Shown piece after piece: positions 1 through 11,726 of a stretch of DNA of 64,000 bases. The notes under the pieces were generated by a model that saw only the letters and a list, made by a program, of their open reading frames with translations, was not told the origin of the DNA and searched no databases. Origin of the DNA: Coriaria nepalensis (taxonomy: Eukaryota; Streptophyta; Magnoliopsida; Cucurbitales; Coriariaceae); assembly GCA_027186245.1 (NCBI GenBank), contig CP114486.1:9562501-9626500 (forward strand), given 5' to 3'. Position numbers and translations under genes: made by a program. The stretch's first letter is position 1, and every line of letters begins with the position of its first letter.

Positions 1-1855
1 GTTCCTTTTTTCATTGGATGTTATTCAATTTCTCTCTTCCTGTTGATTTAATAACTAGTTAATGCAACCCAGAAGAAATACAGGAGTATGCCCATTACGT
101 ATAGAACATCAGAAGTTTCTTTGAAATAATAGTAGATGACAGTGGTGATAGTTTCGGCCTATGTGTCTGTTTAATCTGTACTTTGGAAACTGTAAGAAGC
201 CGGACAACTATGATGAGAAGGGGCTTGTTACAAATTAGGAAACAGTGCATGACATGACAACTTGATACCGAAATAGAGATTAGGGATTGCTCGTAACATG
301 TTTGAAACTTAATATTTTTGGAAGGTAAAGAGTTGTGCTGCAGTAAGTGATTTCAATATTTTTGTTTGCAGTAAAAGATCTATTCATCGAAGTCCAAGCT
401 TTCTGCATTGAGTTCTCGAGGATAAGAGAAGCAGCTGCTCTATTTAGGCTTCTCAAGTCACTGGAGTGAATTATATCTTTCCTTCCTTTGCTTGTAGATA
501 GTACCATTGTCAGTCATTTATACTCAGAATTAGAGTTTCTAATTTCTCCTTTTTCTTTTCTGTTAATCTCTTGCTTCCCCTCAATCCTCTGCTTTCCTTA
601 TTGTTTCCCTTAACAGGTAATATGAGAGTGTTTTCAGGCCTTCCCTTTTCCTTTCCTCTTAAGATAATTAAATGGAGTTAAATATTTATTTGTTTGTTAT
701 TATCTATTATTATTATTTTTTTAAAGGGACCCATTAAAGGCAGGCTCCTAAAAAGCTATCTCAAAAGGTTGTCAGAGACTTCCTGCAATTGCCGGCTCTG
801 ATATACGTCATAACCCCGAAAAAGAAGGACTATAATTGTAGGCATGCATTTAAAAATTTAAAATAGAGCTAGGATTATAATTGAAAATGCTAGTAGAAAA
901 ATATATGACGGGGATCGTATGAAAAGATATATTTTATATTCTAGAAGGATTATAATTGGAGATATTACTGTTTTTAGTACATAAGTTCTTATGAAAAAGG
1001 GAAATGCTCTTCCTACCTTTGCACCCTTGTTAATGATCCTTTACTCCAACAACATCTAGGGTTTCTTGAAAGATAACTTCTAAATGCAATCTTTCTCTTG
1101 TTTATGAATCTATTATAAAACCTAGGAATCGATAATTAGAGTACTCCTACAAGATAGACGACCTCAACATAAAATTAACATCTTGATGTTTTTTATGGGA
1201 TCACAAATCTCTTTTTTATCTCCTATAAAATAAGTGAATAATAGTTAAACAAATGGTTCGGTCCAATTTGAATGCCCATTTAGGTGCCAAATAAAACCAA
1301 GCTAAACCCTCTGATTTACAACCACCCTCACTAATGTCGGGATAACTAGAGAGATAGGATATTAATAAGACAAAAGAATTGACCCCAATTCAAGCAAGTT
1401 TCAAATTTGGAATGTAGGCTCATATACGGAACGTCTCGAATAATACTAGGGGTAGAAGATTCAATTAATTGAGATTCAGAGAATTCAAATCTAAAATCTA
1501 CATGGATCTACACAGAAAAAGGTTGAAGGAAATGAAATCATAAGCATACATATATTGTACATTTTATTTCACTGGTGCATTCAAAGAAAATAGTTATATT
1601 AGAGGATATGTAAATTGTATACTCTCTTTTCCCTCGATGATCTAATAACAATAAAGATAATGATTGATATCCCAACCCTTGATTTGGATTTGTCCGGACA
1701 GTATGGGTCTGGACTGAATCCAAATTCTTAAAAAAACATGGAAAATGTAATGCCAAAAAATGTTAAAAAAAACTTGCAAGGTGTATGTGTCCCCATGTAA
1801 TGAGAAGTACTCGAAACCTTTAAGAAGATCCAGTAACCCCAAAAATAACTTGTAG
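1..1855. other. Unassigned AT-rich sequence at the left edge
   Basis: No convincing coding exon, RNA gene or structured repeat was recognised here on either strand. Open frames are short and show no family signature. The part from about 1,380 may already belong to the 3' portion of the copia LTR that is clear from about 1,860, because the other copies of this LTR are about 2 kb long, but similarity is too weak to place an edge. A short exon-like stretch at 66-98 is discussed among the rejected items. Confidence 0.4.
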
Positions 1856-1859
1856 TGAC

Positions 1860-2772
1860 TATTAATATACCAAACTAATTCTTTTATCTTACCAATATCC
1901 TGATATGTCCTAGGGTATGATTTAATTGTTAAACCCTAGGAGACTGATCATATGAATCATGTGATTCCTTATGCAAACATGACAATAGATTTATGGAAAA
2001 CTCATTTTCCAACCATACTATTTTGTAAAGATTCCTTGTTGCATAAGGTACATCATTTATATGATTTACCTCTATGATAATGTGATGATGGATTCCATAT
2101 TACCATCTTACAGACTGCACATACTCTAGATCATGCCCAATAGTTCGCCCTTTTAGTAGGCCTTTGGCTAAGATCTATGTGGAGCGATATCAAAGTATGA
2201 TATCTTATATGCCAATACTATGGTGATTTCAGGTATGAGAATCATAAGTACTATAACCATGGGACAATTTTCATTAACAATTATTATCATTACCATGGAG
2301 ACTCATCAAGTGATCACGTTCAATGATTTAATAATCTATTAAATCACTTGCATGCCTATCTTGGTATTTACTATTACTATTATGAGAACATCATTCCTAC
2401 GATAAGAAGATAACTCATGCAATAGTCTTTCTAGATTGTCAATATCTCTTATGACAATCCTATCACTATGAACAATTAGGATCTTAAGCTTATAGCTACT
2501 AGAGTCTCATTGAGCGTGATCTCTATCATGGTCCCAAGTGTATTGCATAAGATCTGAGAATCTATCATGAAAACATATATATGCATTCATTCAGACATAA
2601 TCATGCAATTTATTATTCCAACAATATAATAAAATAATGATAGATAAAATTGCTCATTGTATTAATACAAAAGTATTAAAGTCGTTGATAACTTGTTACA
2701 AATAAGATTGAATCTCAAAAGAGTATAGCCCTAAGAGGATAGATCCAAGTGGCTTGAGGGGCATATACTTTT
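1860..2772 (-). repeat. Copia-type LTR, family A, copy 1
   Basis: This segment shares long blocks, in the same order and orientation, with 37.7-39.9, 49.0-51.2 and 51.8-53.8 kb. Shared blocks include the stretch around 'ccttacagactgcacat', a run around 'atcaaagtatgatatct', and a terminal motif whose minus-strand form begins TGTAAAAGTATATGC. The TG start on the minus strand and the adjoining minus-strand copia pol fragment fix the orientation. Here it lies just downstream of the integrase end of that pol, so it is probably the 3' LTR of the same element. The low-coordinate edge is uncertain. Confidence 0.7.
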
Positions 2773-2799
2773 ACAAAATGTAAAATCTGTGGCGAAGTT

Positions 2800-3783
2800 C
2801 AGATAATCAAATGAATTGTAGTAGATAAAGCTCCAATCCAAAATTTAGAAGGAACATAAGGCTCAATCAATAAGGTGTGAACAACATCCAAGAGATGACG
2901 ATTTTTTCATTCGGCAACACCATTCTGTTGTGGACTAGAAGGACATGTGCATTGAGAGACAATAACATTTTTGGTATAAGAAGGCATGAAATTCGTAGGA
3001 CATGTATTCCCCACCAGAATCATATCACCAAAATTTAAGACCTGTAGAGAATTGTCTTTCAACGTAGGCTAAAAAAGTCTTGAAAATAGAAAAAATCTCA
3101 AATTTGGCACAAAGAAAATATACCCAAGTATATCGACTGAAATCATCAATGAATGTCACAAAATACTTATTGTGTGCGTGATAAATGATATGTGTGATGC
3201 CCCATACATCAATACATACAATATCACAACATTTGTCTGCATGACTACCATGAGATGAAAATAGAAGTCTTACTTTTACTGAATTTGCAAGTACAAAAGT
3301 CCCAAGGAGAAAGAAGAAGAAATATATTCTTTATTACCTAATAAACCCGAATTTAAAAGATGAGATACAACAACAGACTTTGGATGACCTAAACATTTGT
3401 GTCATACTTTACTCTTATTATTAACTGTCATACAAGATAAATATAAATAATTAGGAACAAAAAAATATAATGCATACAATTTCCTAACTTTAAACCCTTT
3501 TGCGAGTATCTTCCCCGGCACCTGATCTAGTAGAAAGCAAACACCACGAGAAAAATAGACATCACAGTTATTATCAACTAACTGACCCACAGAGATATGA
3601 TTAGTAGATAATTGTAGGGACATAAAAATATCACGAAATAAGGAATTAAGATTCTCAAAAATATTAATAGGTATATGACTCTATTTGAATATGGGAGATA
3701 CCATGATATGGGCAAATATTTCATAGAAGATCAGAAGAACTAATCATATGATTGGATGCATCATCAATAAGGCAAAAATGAGA
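2800..3783 (-). pseudogene. Copia retrotransposon pol fragment (protease, pre-integrase, integrase)
   Basis: Read on the minus strand from 3,783 down, broken frames give a retroviral-type aspartic protease remnant near 3,755, with DDASNHMI where a DSG catalytic triplet is expected. A gag-pre-integrase segment at 3,402-3,623 includes SVGQLVDNNCDV. Integrase core pieces reach to about 2,810, including QQNGVAE next to a stop. Reverse transcriptase is absent. The fragment is cut at about 3,785 by gypsy sequence, so the gypsy element (or its rearrangement) came later. Many stops and frameshifts make it non-functional. An LTR copy follows at 1.86-2.77 kb. Assignment to Ty1/copia is firm from domain order and motifs; the exact lineage is not. 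Confidence 0.75.
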
Positions 3784-3784
3784 T

Positions 3785-4001
3785 GAAAAAGTCTGCTTGC
3801 CTCGGAGCCTTACGACTGAAAAAGCTTAAATAATCATCTGTTGCACTATTTCAGGAGTAACTGAAGTTTGAGCAGTTGAAGGAGTGACGCTAGCTAAATA
3901 AGCAATAGCCGAGTGATTTTGAGGTCACATGGTACATTCTTTGATATTATGTAGCGGCCCTCCAATTGGCTATGTTACTTATCGAGTTACCTCTTCGAGA
4001 A
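3785..4001 (-). repeat. Gypsy leader with primer site and LTR end, inverted copy
   Basis: This block is the reverse complement, with scattered changes, of 7,828-8,014. On the minus strand it reads as the last ~45 bases of the gypsy LTR (4,001 to about 3,957), a decayed methionine-tRNA primer site, then the start of gag ending at about 3,785. It matches the leader that follows the full LTR at 5,863-7,872, but in opposite orientation. It marks one side of the inversion described in the findings. Confidence 0.7.
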
Positions 4002-5820
4002 AAGTGTGTGAAGCAAAGATATAATTGATAAGAGGACAATTAGCAGCTTTGAATCTTCAACCAACTCTACTTGAAGATATTCGAAGCGTACAAAAGGCGG
4101 ATGTTGAGATGAAACATATAAAGCAAGAAGTAATAGAAGGAAAACATATCTGATTTCAGTGTTTCTAAGGATGGACTTCTTAGCTTCAAAGAAAGATTGT
4201 GTGTCCCTAAAAATGAAGAATTAAAGAATATGATATTGACCAAGGGTCACAATATGCCTTATTCAGTTCATCTAGGTGCCACAAAGTCGCGGATGCCTAA
4301 GTTGAAACCTCGGCTATCCTTGTTGAACTATGTGCATTACCAGAACCACTACAAAGAGATGTGTGTGAAGCAAAGATACAAATGATAATAAGACAATTAG
4401 CAGCTTTTAATCTTCAACCAATTCTTCTTGAGGATATTTGAAGCGTACAAGAGGCGGATGTTGAGATGAAACAGATAAAGCAAGATGTAATAGAAGGAAA
4501 CATGTTTGATTTCAATGTTTCTAAGGATAGACTTCTTAGCTTCAAAGAAAGATTGTGTGTCCTCAATATGATATTGAACGAGGGTCACAATATGCCCTAT
4601 TTAGTTCATCTAGGTGCCACAAAAATATATAGAGACCTAAAAGAACACTTTTGGTGGCCTAGAGAAATGAGGTGTTAATGTTTGTAAGTAAGTATTTCAC
4701 TTGTCAAAGAAGCAAGGTATCTCTAAAGACATACAAGGGTGCCACAACCAATTAAAGTTCCATAATGGAAATGAGAGCAAATAGCCACGGATTTTGTAGT
4801 CGAATTACCAAGGACTACCAAAGGGTATAATTCGATTTGGGTGGTAGTTGACCGACTCACAAAATCAACCCATTTCTTACTAGTGAAAGTGACGTATTCC
4901 TTATAGAAACTTACAGAACTTTACATCCAAGAGATAGTAAGATTGTATGAAGTATCGATCTCTATCTTTTTCAGATCGAGACTCGAGATTTACCGCAAAA
5001 TTCTAGAAAAATTTGCAAAGAGCAATGGGGACAAAGTTGAAATTTTATATAGCTTTTCATTCTCAAACTGATGGTCAGACAGAAAAAACCGTCAAAATCT
5101 TAGAGGATATGTTACGAGCTTGTGTGATAGATTTTCAAGGCTCATTGAGTAAATTTTTACCATTAGTAGAATTCTCATATAATAACAGCTATCAAGCTAC
5201 GATAGGGATGACCCCCCATATGAAGCTCTTTATGGATGAAAGTGCAGATCTTCAATTCACTGACATGAAGTTGGAGAGACGAGGCTGATAGATCCAGACA
5301 TTATTCCAGCCACAACAAAAGCAATTGAAAAGATTCATCAAAGGATGAAGATAACACAGAGTAGTCAGAAAAATTATGCAGATTGGAGAAGACGATTGCT
5401 TGAGTTTCAAGTAGATGATCTAGTCTTCCTAAAGTAAGGCTAATGAAAGGAATAATGTGATTTCGGAAGAAGGAAAAATTAAGTCATCATTATATTAGAC
5501 CTTTCAAGGATCTTGAAATGATACATAAAGTGGCCTACAAATTAGTTCTGCCGCCAAATTTATCAGAAGTGCATGATGTATTTCATGTTTCGATGCTGAG
5601 AAAGTATATCTGAGATCCTTCCCACATATTGCAGCATGAACCGGTAGAAGTAAGAAAAGATTGGTTATATAAAGAAAAACTGGTGCAGATATTAGATATG
5701 AGAGAAAAAGTGTTAAGGAATAAGATTATTCCTTCAGCTAAAGTTTTGTGGAAAAGTCAGAAAACAGAGGAAGCTACCTGGGAAAAAGAAGAAGATATGA
5801 GAGCTAAGTTCCCATAGTTA
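4002..5820 (+). pseudogene. Gypsy retrotransposon integrase with C-terminal chromodomain-like tail
   Basis: Plus-strand frames give the zinc-binding N-terminal part of integrase (4,466-4,740, with CQRSK after a frame change). A catalytic-core piece lies at 5,013-5,288 and includes FHSQTDGQTEKT and the following SYNNSYQATIGMTP. A C-terminal piece at 5,629-5,817 contains KVLWKSQKTEEATWE, the form typical of chromodomain-type gypsy integrase ends. In-frame stops and frameshifts split it into at least four pieces. The N-terminal part is preceded by a tandem duplication of about 340 bases. The 3' LTR starts 43 bases past the end, as expected for Ty3/gypsy. The rest of the same pol is on the opposite strand at 8.0-10.7 kb. 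Confidence 0.8.
4012..4622 (+). repeat. Tandem duplication inside gypsy pol
   Basis: The run 4,012-4,280 recurs at about 4,365-4,622 with roughly 90% identity by eye. Both copies contain the blocks around 'gacaattagcagctttgaat', 'ggcggatgttgagatgaaac' and 'tcatctaggtgccacaaa'. The first copy jumps at about 4,281 back to RNase H-end sequence (4,287-4,370), which also exists on the minus strand at 8,014-8,090. The whole duplicated unit was therefore about 340 bases, and its first copy is split by the inversion. Confidence 0.7.
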
Positions 5821-5862
5821 TTTTAAGTTTCGAGAATGAAACTTTTGTAAGTTGGAAGGATT

Positions 5863-7872
5863 TGTAATATCCAATTTTTTTACTTCCTGTAATTAGACAA
5901 AGTTGCAATCTAAATACTTTTAAGGAAAATGTTTCCTTATAGTTAGCACCAAAATTTTGAGCATATTGTAAAAAGGAATTGAGAGAAATCCACATAAAAT
6001 TTAGTCTTCAAAATTTTAGACTAACGAAAATTATAATATAAAAATAAAATTTATATTATAATTGTAAGAAGAGAAAAATAGAGGTAGTGGGTTCAACAGT
6101 AGCCATCCATGTAGTAAAACCTTAATTAAGAAGTTAATAACCCTACTACCATATTCGTACAGTTTTACGATTTCAGAAGCTCTAGTGTTTAGAAAATTTC
6201 TCTCCTTTCCCTAACCCACCCGAAATCTCGAACCGAAAGTAGAAATTTCCCTCCATTCCCCATAGTCGAGAATCAACGGGGGCGAAAGTAGAAATTCTAC
6301 ATAGTACAGACACGATGCTGAGCAGTTCGTCCGAAATAGAGCATATTAGTTCAGAATAAATTCTGGTAAGAATCATCATTGCCCTTGTACTCGAAATCTT
6401 TAGTTCATGTATAATAAGTCAAAATTAAGAGTAGAATTGATAAAGTATAAGAAATCAGTATGAAATCAAAATTTCGAGTATGTCAAAATTAAAGGGCAGG
6501 GTCGACGCCTTCAAAAGGAGAAGGGTCGACACCTTAAAAAATGTGAATGCTCGACGCCTTAAAAAATGCAAAGGGTTGACAGGGTCAATGCTTTCAAAAT
6601 ACAAAGGGGTTGACAGGGTCAAAGGGGTCGGCATGATCGACGCCTCGACACCTCTAGTATTCAAAATACCCAATAGGTCGATGGGTCAACGAGTACTGTA
6701 GCATAAACATAATTTTTGACACCTAAAGAAAATTATGTGTTTTTAAGTAGAATTGGGAATGAAGTTCTTACTAAGATGAAAACACAAGTTTGGCTAAGTT
6801 AGTAGTTGGCTAAAGTTAGAAGGATTGTAGTAAGCTCCTACCAAGATAAAACATACTACAGGTAAGTAAAGTCTCAGTTACAATACAAGTCTTTTCACTA
6901 TTTGTTCACCATGAGATATATGATATTGTTATGAATGCAACATAGCATGCTGAACATTGAATTGATTATGCGGTGCTTTGTTTTAATAAAGCATGTTGGA
7001 ATTGAGTTTATATTAGTTTTTACGCAAAAGCAGTAAAGAGAAGTGTTATGCTTTGATTGATGAGTGTGATGCTTGACATTACATAAGCATAACATTATAG
7101 TGAGGCGCTGCTTGGTCAAGGGAGACTGAGCGGATTTGTTGACCCTAGAGATTTTACTCGATTAGGTCTAACTAAGAGAGGTTGATAATCCGAGATGTGA
7201 TCTGATTTGGCCGGATTGAGCAGAATCGCTGATCTAAGATATTTTTGGTCATAGAAGACCATAGAAGTGCTGGTGGCAGCATCCTCAGGGCCCATAGTAG
7301 AAAGACTATCACATTTGCATAGAAAGATTTATAAGAGTTTACAAAACTATTCAATCGAGTTTTGAAAGTGTATTTGATTATGTTTTGTGCATGTGAGATA
7401 AAACTTTTACTTACTGAGCTTTTTAGCTCGTAACAGTTGCTTGTGTTTGTAGGTGAGTATAAGAAAGGAAAGTCAGTAGTTCCAAAACAGGGTAAGTGAA
7501 GCATGATCAACCTGGTGTGAAGTACATATGGGATCGACTTGTGGGGAGATAGGAAAGTAAGAATTTAAAGTTTTGAAAATGCATCTTTTAATGCATTTTG
7601 AGAAATTTCAAAAAGCATGACTTGTTTTGATAACATAATGCTAAAGATTATCAAAGATTATATAGATAATCTTATGTTTTATGTTTATTCTGTTGCCGAG
7701 AGTTATTAAAACAGAGTTTTTAGAAAGTTTCAAATTTCTCTGTAATTTCACTAAAAGGTTTCCGAGTTAGTAGGTAACGCCCCCTATGGGTAATATTTAA
7801 GTTAATAATAGGAATAATCGTTTTCGAAGAGGTAACTCGATAAGTAACATAGCCAATTGGAGGGGTGCTACA
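5863..7872 (+). repeat. Full-length gypsy LTR, about 2,010 bp
   Basis: The LTR starts at TGTAATATCC, right after the integrase end and a short purine-rich stretch. It ends at GGTGCTACA, just before a decayed primer-binding site, giving TGTA...TACA termini. It therefore has pol on its left and a gag leader on its right, which means it is either shared between two tandem elements or is a 3' LTR and 5' LTR at once. It contains an imperfect short repeat at 6,480-6,700. Several short open frames in it carry no family signature. The second half has no recognised gene. Confidence 0.7.
6480..6700. repeat. Imperfect short tandem repeat in the gypsy LTR
   Basis: Blocks of the form 'gtcgacgccttaaaaaatg' and 'aaaggggttgacagggtca' alternate about seven times, at spacings of roughly 25-32 bases. 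The stretch is richer in G+C and in GTCGAC/GTTGAC sites than its surroundings. Confidence 0.6.
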
Positions 7873-8014
7873 TAATATCAAAGAATGTACCATGTGACCT
7901 CAAAATCACTCGACTATTGCTTATTCAGCTACTCAAACTTCAGTTACTCCTGAAATAGTGCAACAAATGATTATTTAAGCTTTTTCAGTCTTAAGGCTTC
8001 GAGGCTGCTCACAC
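7873..8014 (+). other. Decayed tRNA-Met primer site and gag start of gypsy element
   Basis: Directly after the LTR end comes taatatcaaagaatg. It differs from the usual plant methionine-tRNA primer-site pattern mostly by G-to-A changes. The following plus-strand frame (about 7,905-8,010) encodes a gag N-terminal piece containing TSVTPEIVQQMII and then, after a stop, AFSVLRLRGC. It breaks at 8,014, where minus-strand pol begins. Confidence 0.6.
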
Positions 8015-10740
8015 ACTTTTCTTTGTAGTGGTTATGGTAATGCAAATAGTTCAACAAGGCTAGCCGAGGATTTTTAACTTAGGCATCAACGAATTTGTTC
8101 GCCGTACCTAGATGATACCATATCTCACAATCATAATCCTTTACCAGTTCTAACCACCATCTCTGCCTCATGTTCAATTCCTTCTTTGTGAAGAAATATT
8201 TCAAACTTTTATGGTCGGTATAGATTTCACATCTTACCTCATAAAGATAGTGTCTCCAGACCTTTAGAGCGAATACTACTCCAACAAGCTTTAGGTCGTG
8301 GGTTGGGTAGTTTTTCTCATATACAATTACTTTCCCATTCTGCATCAATACTGCTCCTAACCTTAGCTTGGAAGCATCACTATATATCACTAATCCATCT
8401 TCCCCTTCTAGGATAGTGAGAACATGAGCACTCATTAACTTTTTCTTTAGCTTTTGAAAGCTCTCTTCACAAGCTTCCATCCACTCAAACTTTTGACTTT
8501 TACGAGTGAGTCAAGTGAGTGGAGTAGCTATTCTGGAAAATCCTTCCATGAATCATATGTAATAGCCCGCCAATCCTAGGAAACTTTGCACTTCTGAGGC
8601 ATTCTTTGGTCTACACTAATTACTTACCGCCTCTATCTTGGATGGATCTACTGAAATCCCATCTTTAGAAACAACGTGTCCTAGGAAAGCGACCCCTGAT
8701 CAAGCCAAAATTCACACTTCTTAAATTTGGCATAAAGATGCTGATATCTTAGTGTTTGAAATACCATTGTCAAGTGCTCTACACGCTCCTCCTTAGACTT
8801 TGCATAGATAAGAATATCGTCGATGAAGATAATGACAAACTTATCTAGATACACTTTGAACATCCGATTAATCAAATCCATAAAGGCGGCTGGGGCATTG
8901 GTCAGTCCGAATGGCATCACAAGAAATTCATAATGCCCATAACGTGTCTCGAAGGCCGTCTTTGAAACGTCCGACCCTAAGATTTTCAACTGATGATATC
9001 CAAATCTCAAATCAATCTTTGATAATACTAAAGCCCCTTAGAGATGATCGAACAAATCATCTATCCTTGGTAGATGATATTTGTTCTTTATAGTTACTTT
9101 TCTAACCTCTCTATAGTCGATGCACATCTTCATCAACCCATCTTTCTTCTTCACAAATAGCATAGGTGCTCCCCATGGCAAAAAACTTGGGCGAATTTGA
9201 CCTTCATCAAGTAGTTATTGTAACTATTTTTTAAGTTCTTTCAACTTTGTTGGCACCATCCGATGTGCAGCTTTTGAAATTGGTGCAGTTCCTGGTACCA
9301 AGTCTATTTCAATTTCAAATTCAATTTTCTGGTTTGGGGGAAGTCCTGATAACTCTTTTGGAAAAACTCCAAGAAAGTTACAAACTACGAGAACATCCTC
9401 AGGCGATAGTTGTTGTTCCTTACTAGTATCCACTACACTAGCCAGATATCTAACACAACCCCTCTTTAGCAACTTCGTTGCTTTAATTGCTGATACCAAT
9501 AGAATATGCCTCCTCTTTGAATCACTAATGAATTCGAAGTTTTCCTCTCCTTGTAGTTTGAATACCACTCTTATTTCGACAATCGATCGTAGCATTATAC
9601 TTGGAGAGGAAATCCATTCCTAGTATGACTTTGAAATCTTGCATATCTAATAGTACACGATTTGCGAAAAATTCTCTATCCCCTACTTTCAAGGGTATAG
9701 CTCTCAGCCAATAGAATGACATCATTACATCTCTTGTTGGTAGCGTTGTGCTAAACATCTCAGCTAAGTGTTCTGGAGGTTGTTTAATCTTATTAACAAA
9801 CCTCGAAGCAATAAAAGAATGTGTGGCACTAAAATCTATCAAAACTAATGCAGGGTTATCAGAAATCAAAATCTGACCTAATATTATAGTGGAGTGACTC
9901 GCTTCAGATTCCTCTCGAGTGAGCACAAACACTCTTGCATTTGATCTCACTTGTTCGTCTTCACTTTTCTTTGGATTTCTGCAGTCTCTAGCAAAGTGCC
10001 CTGGTTGTCCACAATTGTAGCATCCTACCATCCCAGCCTTACATTCGCTAGTGTGGTTTCTGCCACATTTATTGCATTGGCTAAATGATCTTTCTTGAGT
10101 CTTTAAGCCCTGCACCTTACTCTTCTTGTTCTGTGCTCTTTTCGGAGTTCGGTTTTGATTTCCAAAACCCTTGAAACTCTCACTTCCTAACCTTTTTCTA
10201 TTATTCCATTGCGGTTCAAAGCTTTATTGATTTGTGCGGACTGTTGGTACTAAGGATTGGGTAGAGCTCTGTACTCCTGCAGTCATTTTGCTCTTATTCT
10301 CTTTTTCGATAGCTTCTTTCCTTTCCTTTTCTAGGATCTTTCGTGCACTATCGATCCTTATAGCTTTATCATCTACCTTCGAAAATGGTGCGTCGTCCAA
10401 GTCCGCAACTTCTAAATCTTTGCGAGTGTCGGGGTTCAGGACTCTCTTAAAATGCTTCACTTTCAATGCATTCGTAGCCATTGGGTGTGGCGCATATTTG
10501 GACAATTCGTCAAACTTTCTTAGCAATTCTTCTATTGACATAGTACCCCTTTGCAAGTTCGAGAATTCTCTCCATTTCTTCTAACAATGTCGTGGTTATA
10601 TACTTCTCTTCTAGCAATTTTCAAAAGTCCGGTCAAATTATAGTTCTAACTTCATGGATTCTAATCATAGTGTCCCATTAGTAATTGGCATCATCGCGCA
10701 ACAAGCACGTGGTGCATGGATTTGGTGGATTCCATTTTTC
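8015..10740 (-). pseudogene. Gypsy retrotransposon gag-protease-RT-RNase H, decayed
   Basis: Read from 10,740 down on the minus strand, gag pieces come first (10,740-10,130). A CCHC zinc knuckle CYNCGQPGHFARDC follows at about 10,020. The protease site is DFSATHSFI at about 9,835 instead of the usual DSGATHSFI form, so the active-site Ser-Gly is lost. Reverse transcriptase pieces follow (9,595-9,224 and 9,010-8,681), with the catalytic-site residues [11 protein letters not shown]. RNase H (8,480-8,079) contains YSDASKLRLGAVLMQ and ends at VDA before a stop. Frameshifts and stops separate the pieces. The domain order is classic Ty3/gypsy. Integrase is missing on this strand, but the matching integrase lies inverted at 4.0-5.8 kb. 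The 5' leader and LTR are absent beyond 10,740. Confidence 0.85.
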
Positions 10741-10779
10741 TATTTTTTTTTTCTCAATATAGAAAATGCGGTTGTTTAA

Positions 10780-11100
10780 TTTCTCAATAAAAGACCAACC
10801 AAACTAAGTTATATTTAGACTTTTATCCATCCAAGAAGAGTAGTTTGAATATAATTTTTTAACCAGTTAATTGAAATATTTAAAATTATATACATATTTA
10901 AAATAAAAAAAAAACTCATTTAAACAAAAAGACTACCAATCCAACAAATATATTAAATTATACTTAAACTTGTATCAAAATTCCAAAATAATAGCAAATA
11001 TATAATTCAAACTCAAACATAATTCAACTCTTTGATACTTAATAAATTCATAATTGACCATTGATAATTTGACATATTACATTATATATATATATATATA
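10780..11100 (-). repeat. AT-rich dispersed repeat, left inverted copy
   Basis: This block is the reverse complement, at perhaps 75-80% identity by eye, of 17,920-18,220. Shared landmarks include 'attccaaaataat', 'attgataatttgac' and a closing TA run at about 11,084-11,101. It has no coding potential. It could be a copy of a non-autonomous DNA element or a decayed LTR piece; I saw no clear terminal repeats or target duplication. Confidence 0.65.
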
Positions 11101-11726
11101 TTATGCAATAAAATACAATAAATATAAATGACATGCGTTTATATATATAAATGTATAATTACAGGTTGTATCGATATCCACATATGCTGGTTATTATATT
11201 TTCAAAATCCACATCCATTATAACATATCAATTTTTTACTCATTTTGATTTAGTTTGGATTAGACATCCCGATCTTTTACTTATTTTAATTTAGTTTGAA
11301 TTTCGATTTTTAACCGATCCATGTCTACCTACTTTAGACACTAATTTGAGGGTGGAAGGTTTTTGACTCAATAGAAATCTTTAATGCTAAATAAGGATCT
11401 GCTCTTCCATAACAATTGGAAGTCAAGAATGGATACATACATGCCTATTTCATTTAAGCCCTCGAGAGAAGGGGAGAAAAAAAAAAAAAAAAACCGCTTT
11501 ACGCTCCCCATTACTTTTCCCTTGCTACACCCCCTTTCACCGCTGCTCAGCGGGCAACATGCTCCCACCAATTTAGCAGAGCATTACAATAAAAGTTCAG
11601 CTTTCTTATGGTGAGTAATGTGGTTATATGCGAACAAAAATTACCAAAAAAGAATTCTACCTTCTATTATCCTAATGATTGATTAATGGAATTATTTTTC
11701 AGCCTATACACTAAATCTTTTTCGAG
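11101..11726. other. Spacer and likely 3' untranslated region of the DDT gene
   Basis: 11,101-11,340 is AT-rich spacer. 11,340-11,726 lies directly past the stop codon of the DDT-domain gene on the minus strand and probably holds its 3' untranslated region. An A run at 11,469-11,488 lies here. I could not place a polyadenylation site. Confidence 0.4.

Noticed and set aside
66..98. Exon-like 11 codons NPEEIQEYAHY followed by a GT donor, plus strand
   Set aside because: An in-frame TAA at 60-62 lies between the only upstream AG (57-58) and this stretch, so no acceptor gives an open exon. Too short to call.
10234..10584. Plus-strand open frame of 116 codons
   Set aside because: Exactly antisense to the gypsy gag; the minus frame carries the recognisable gag sequence.
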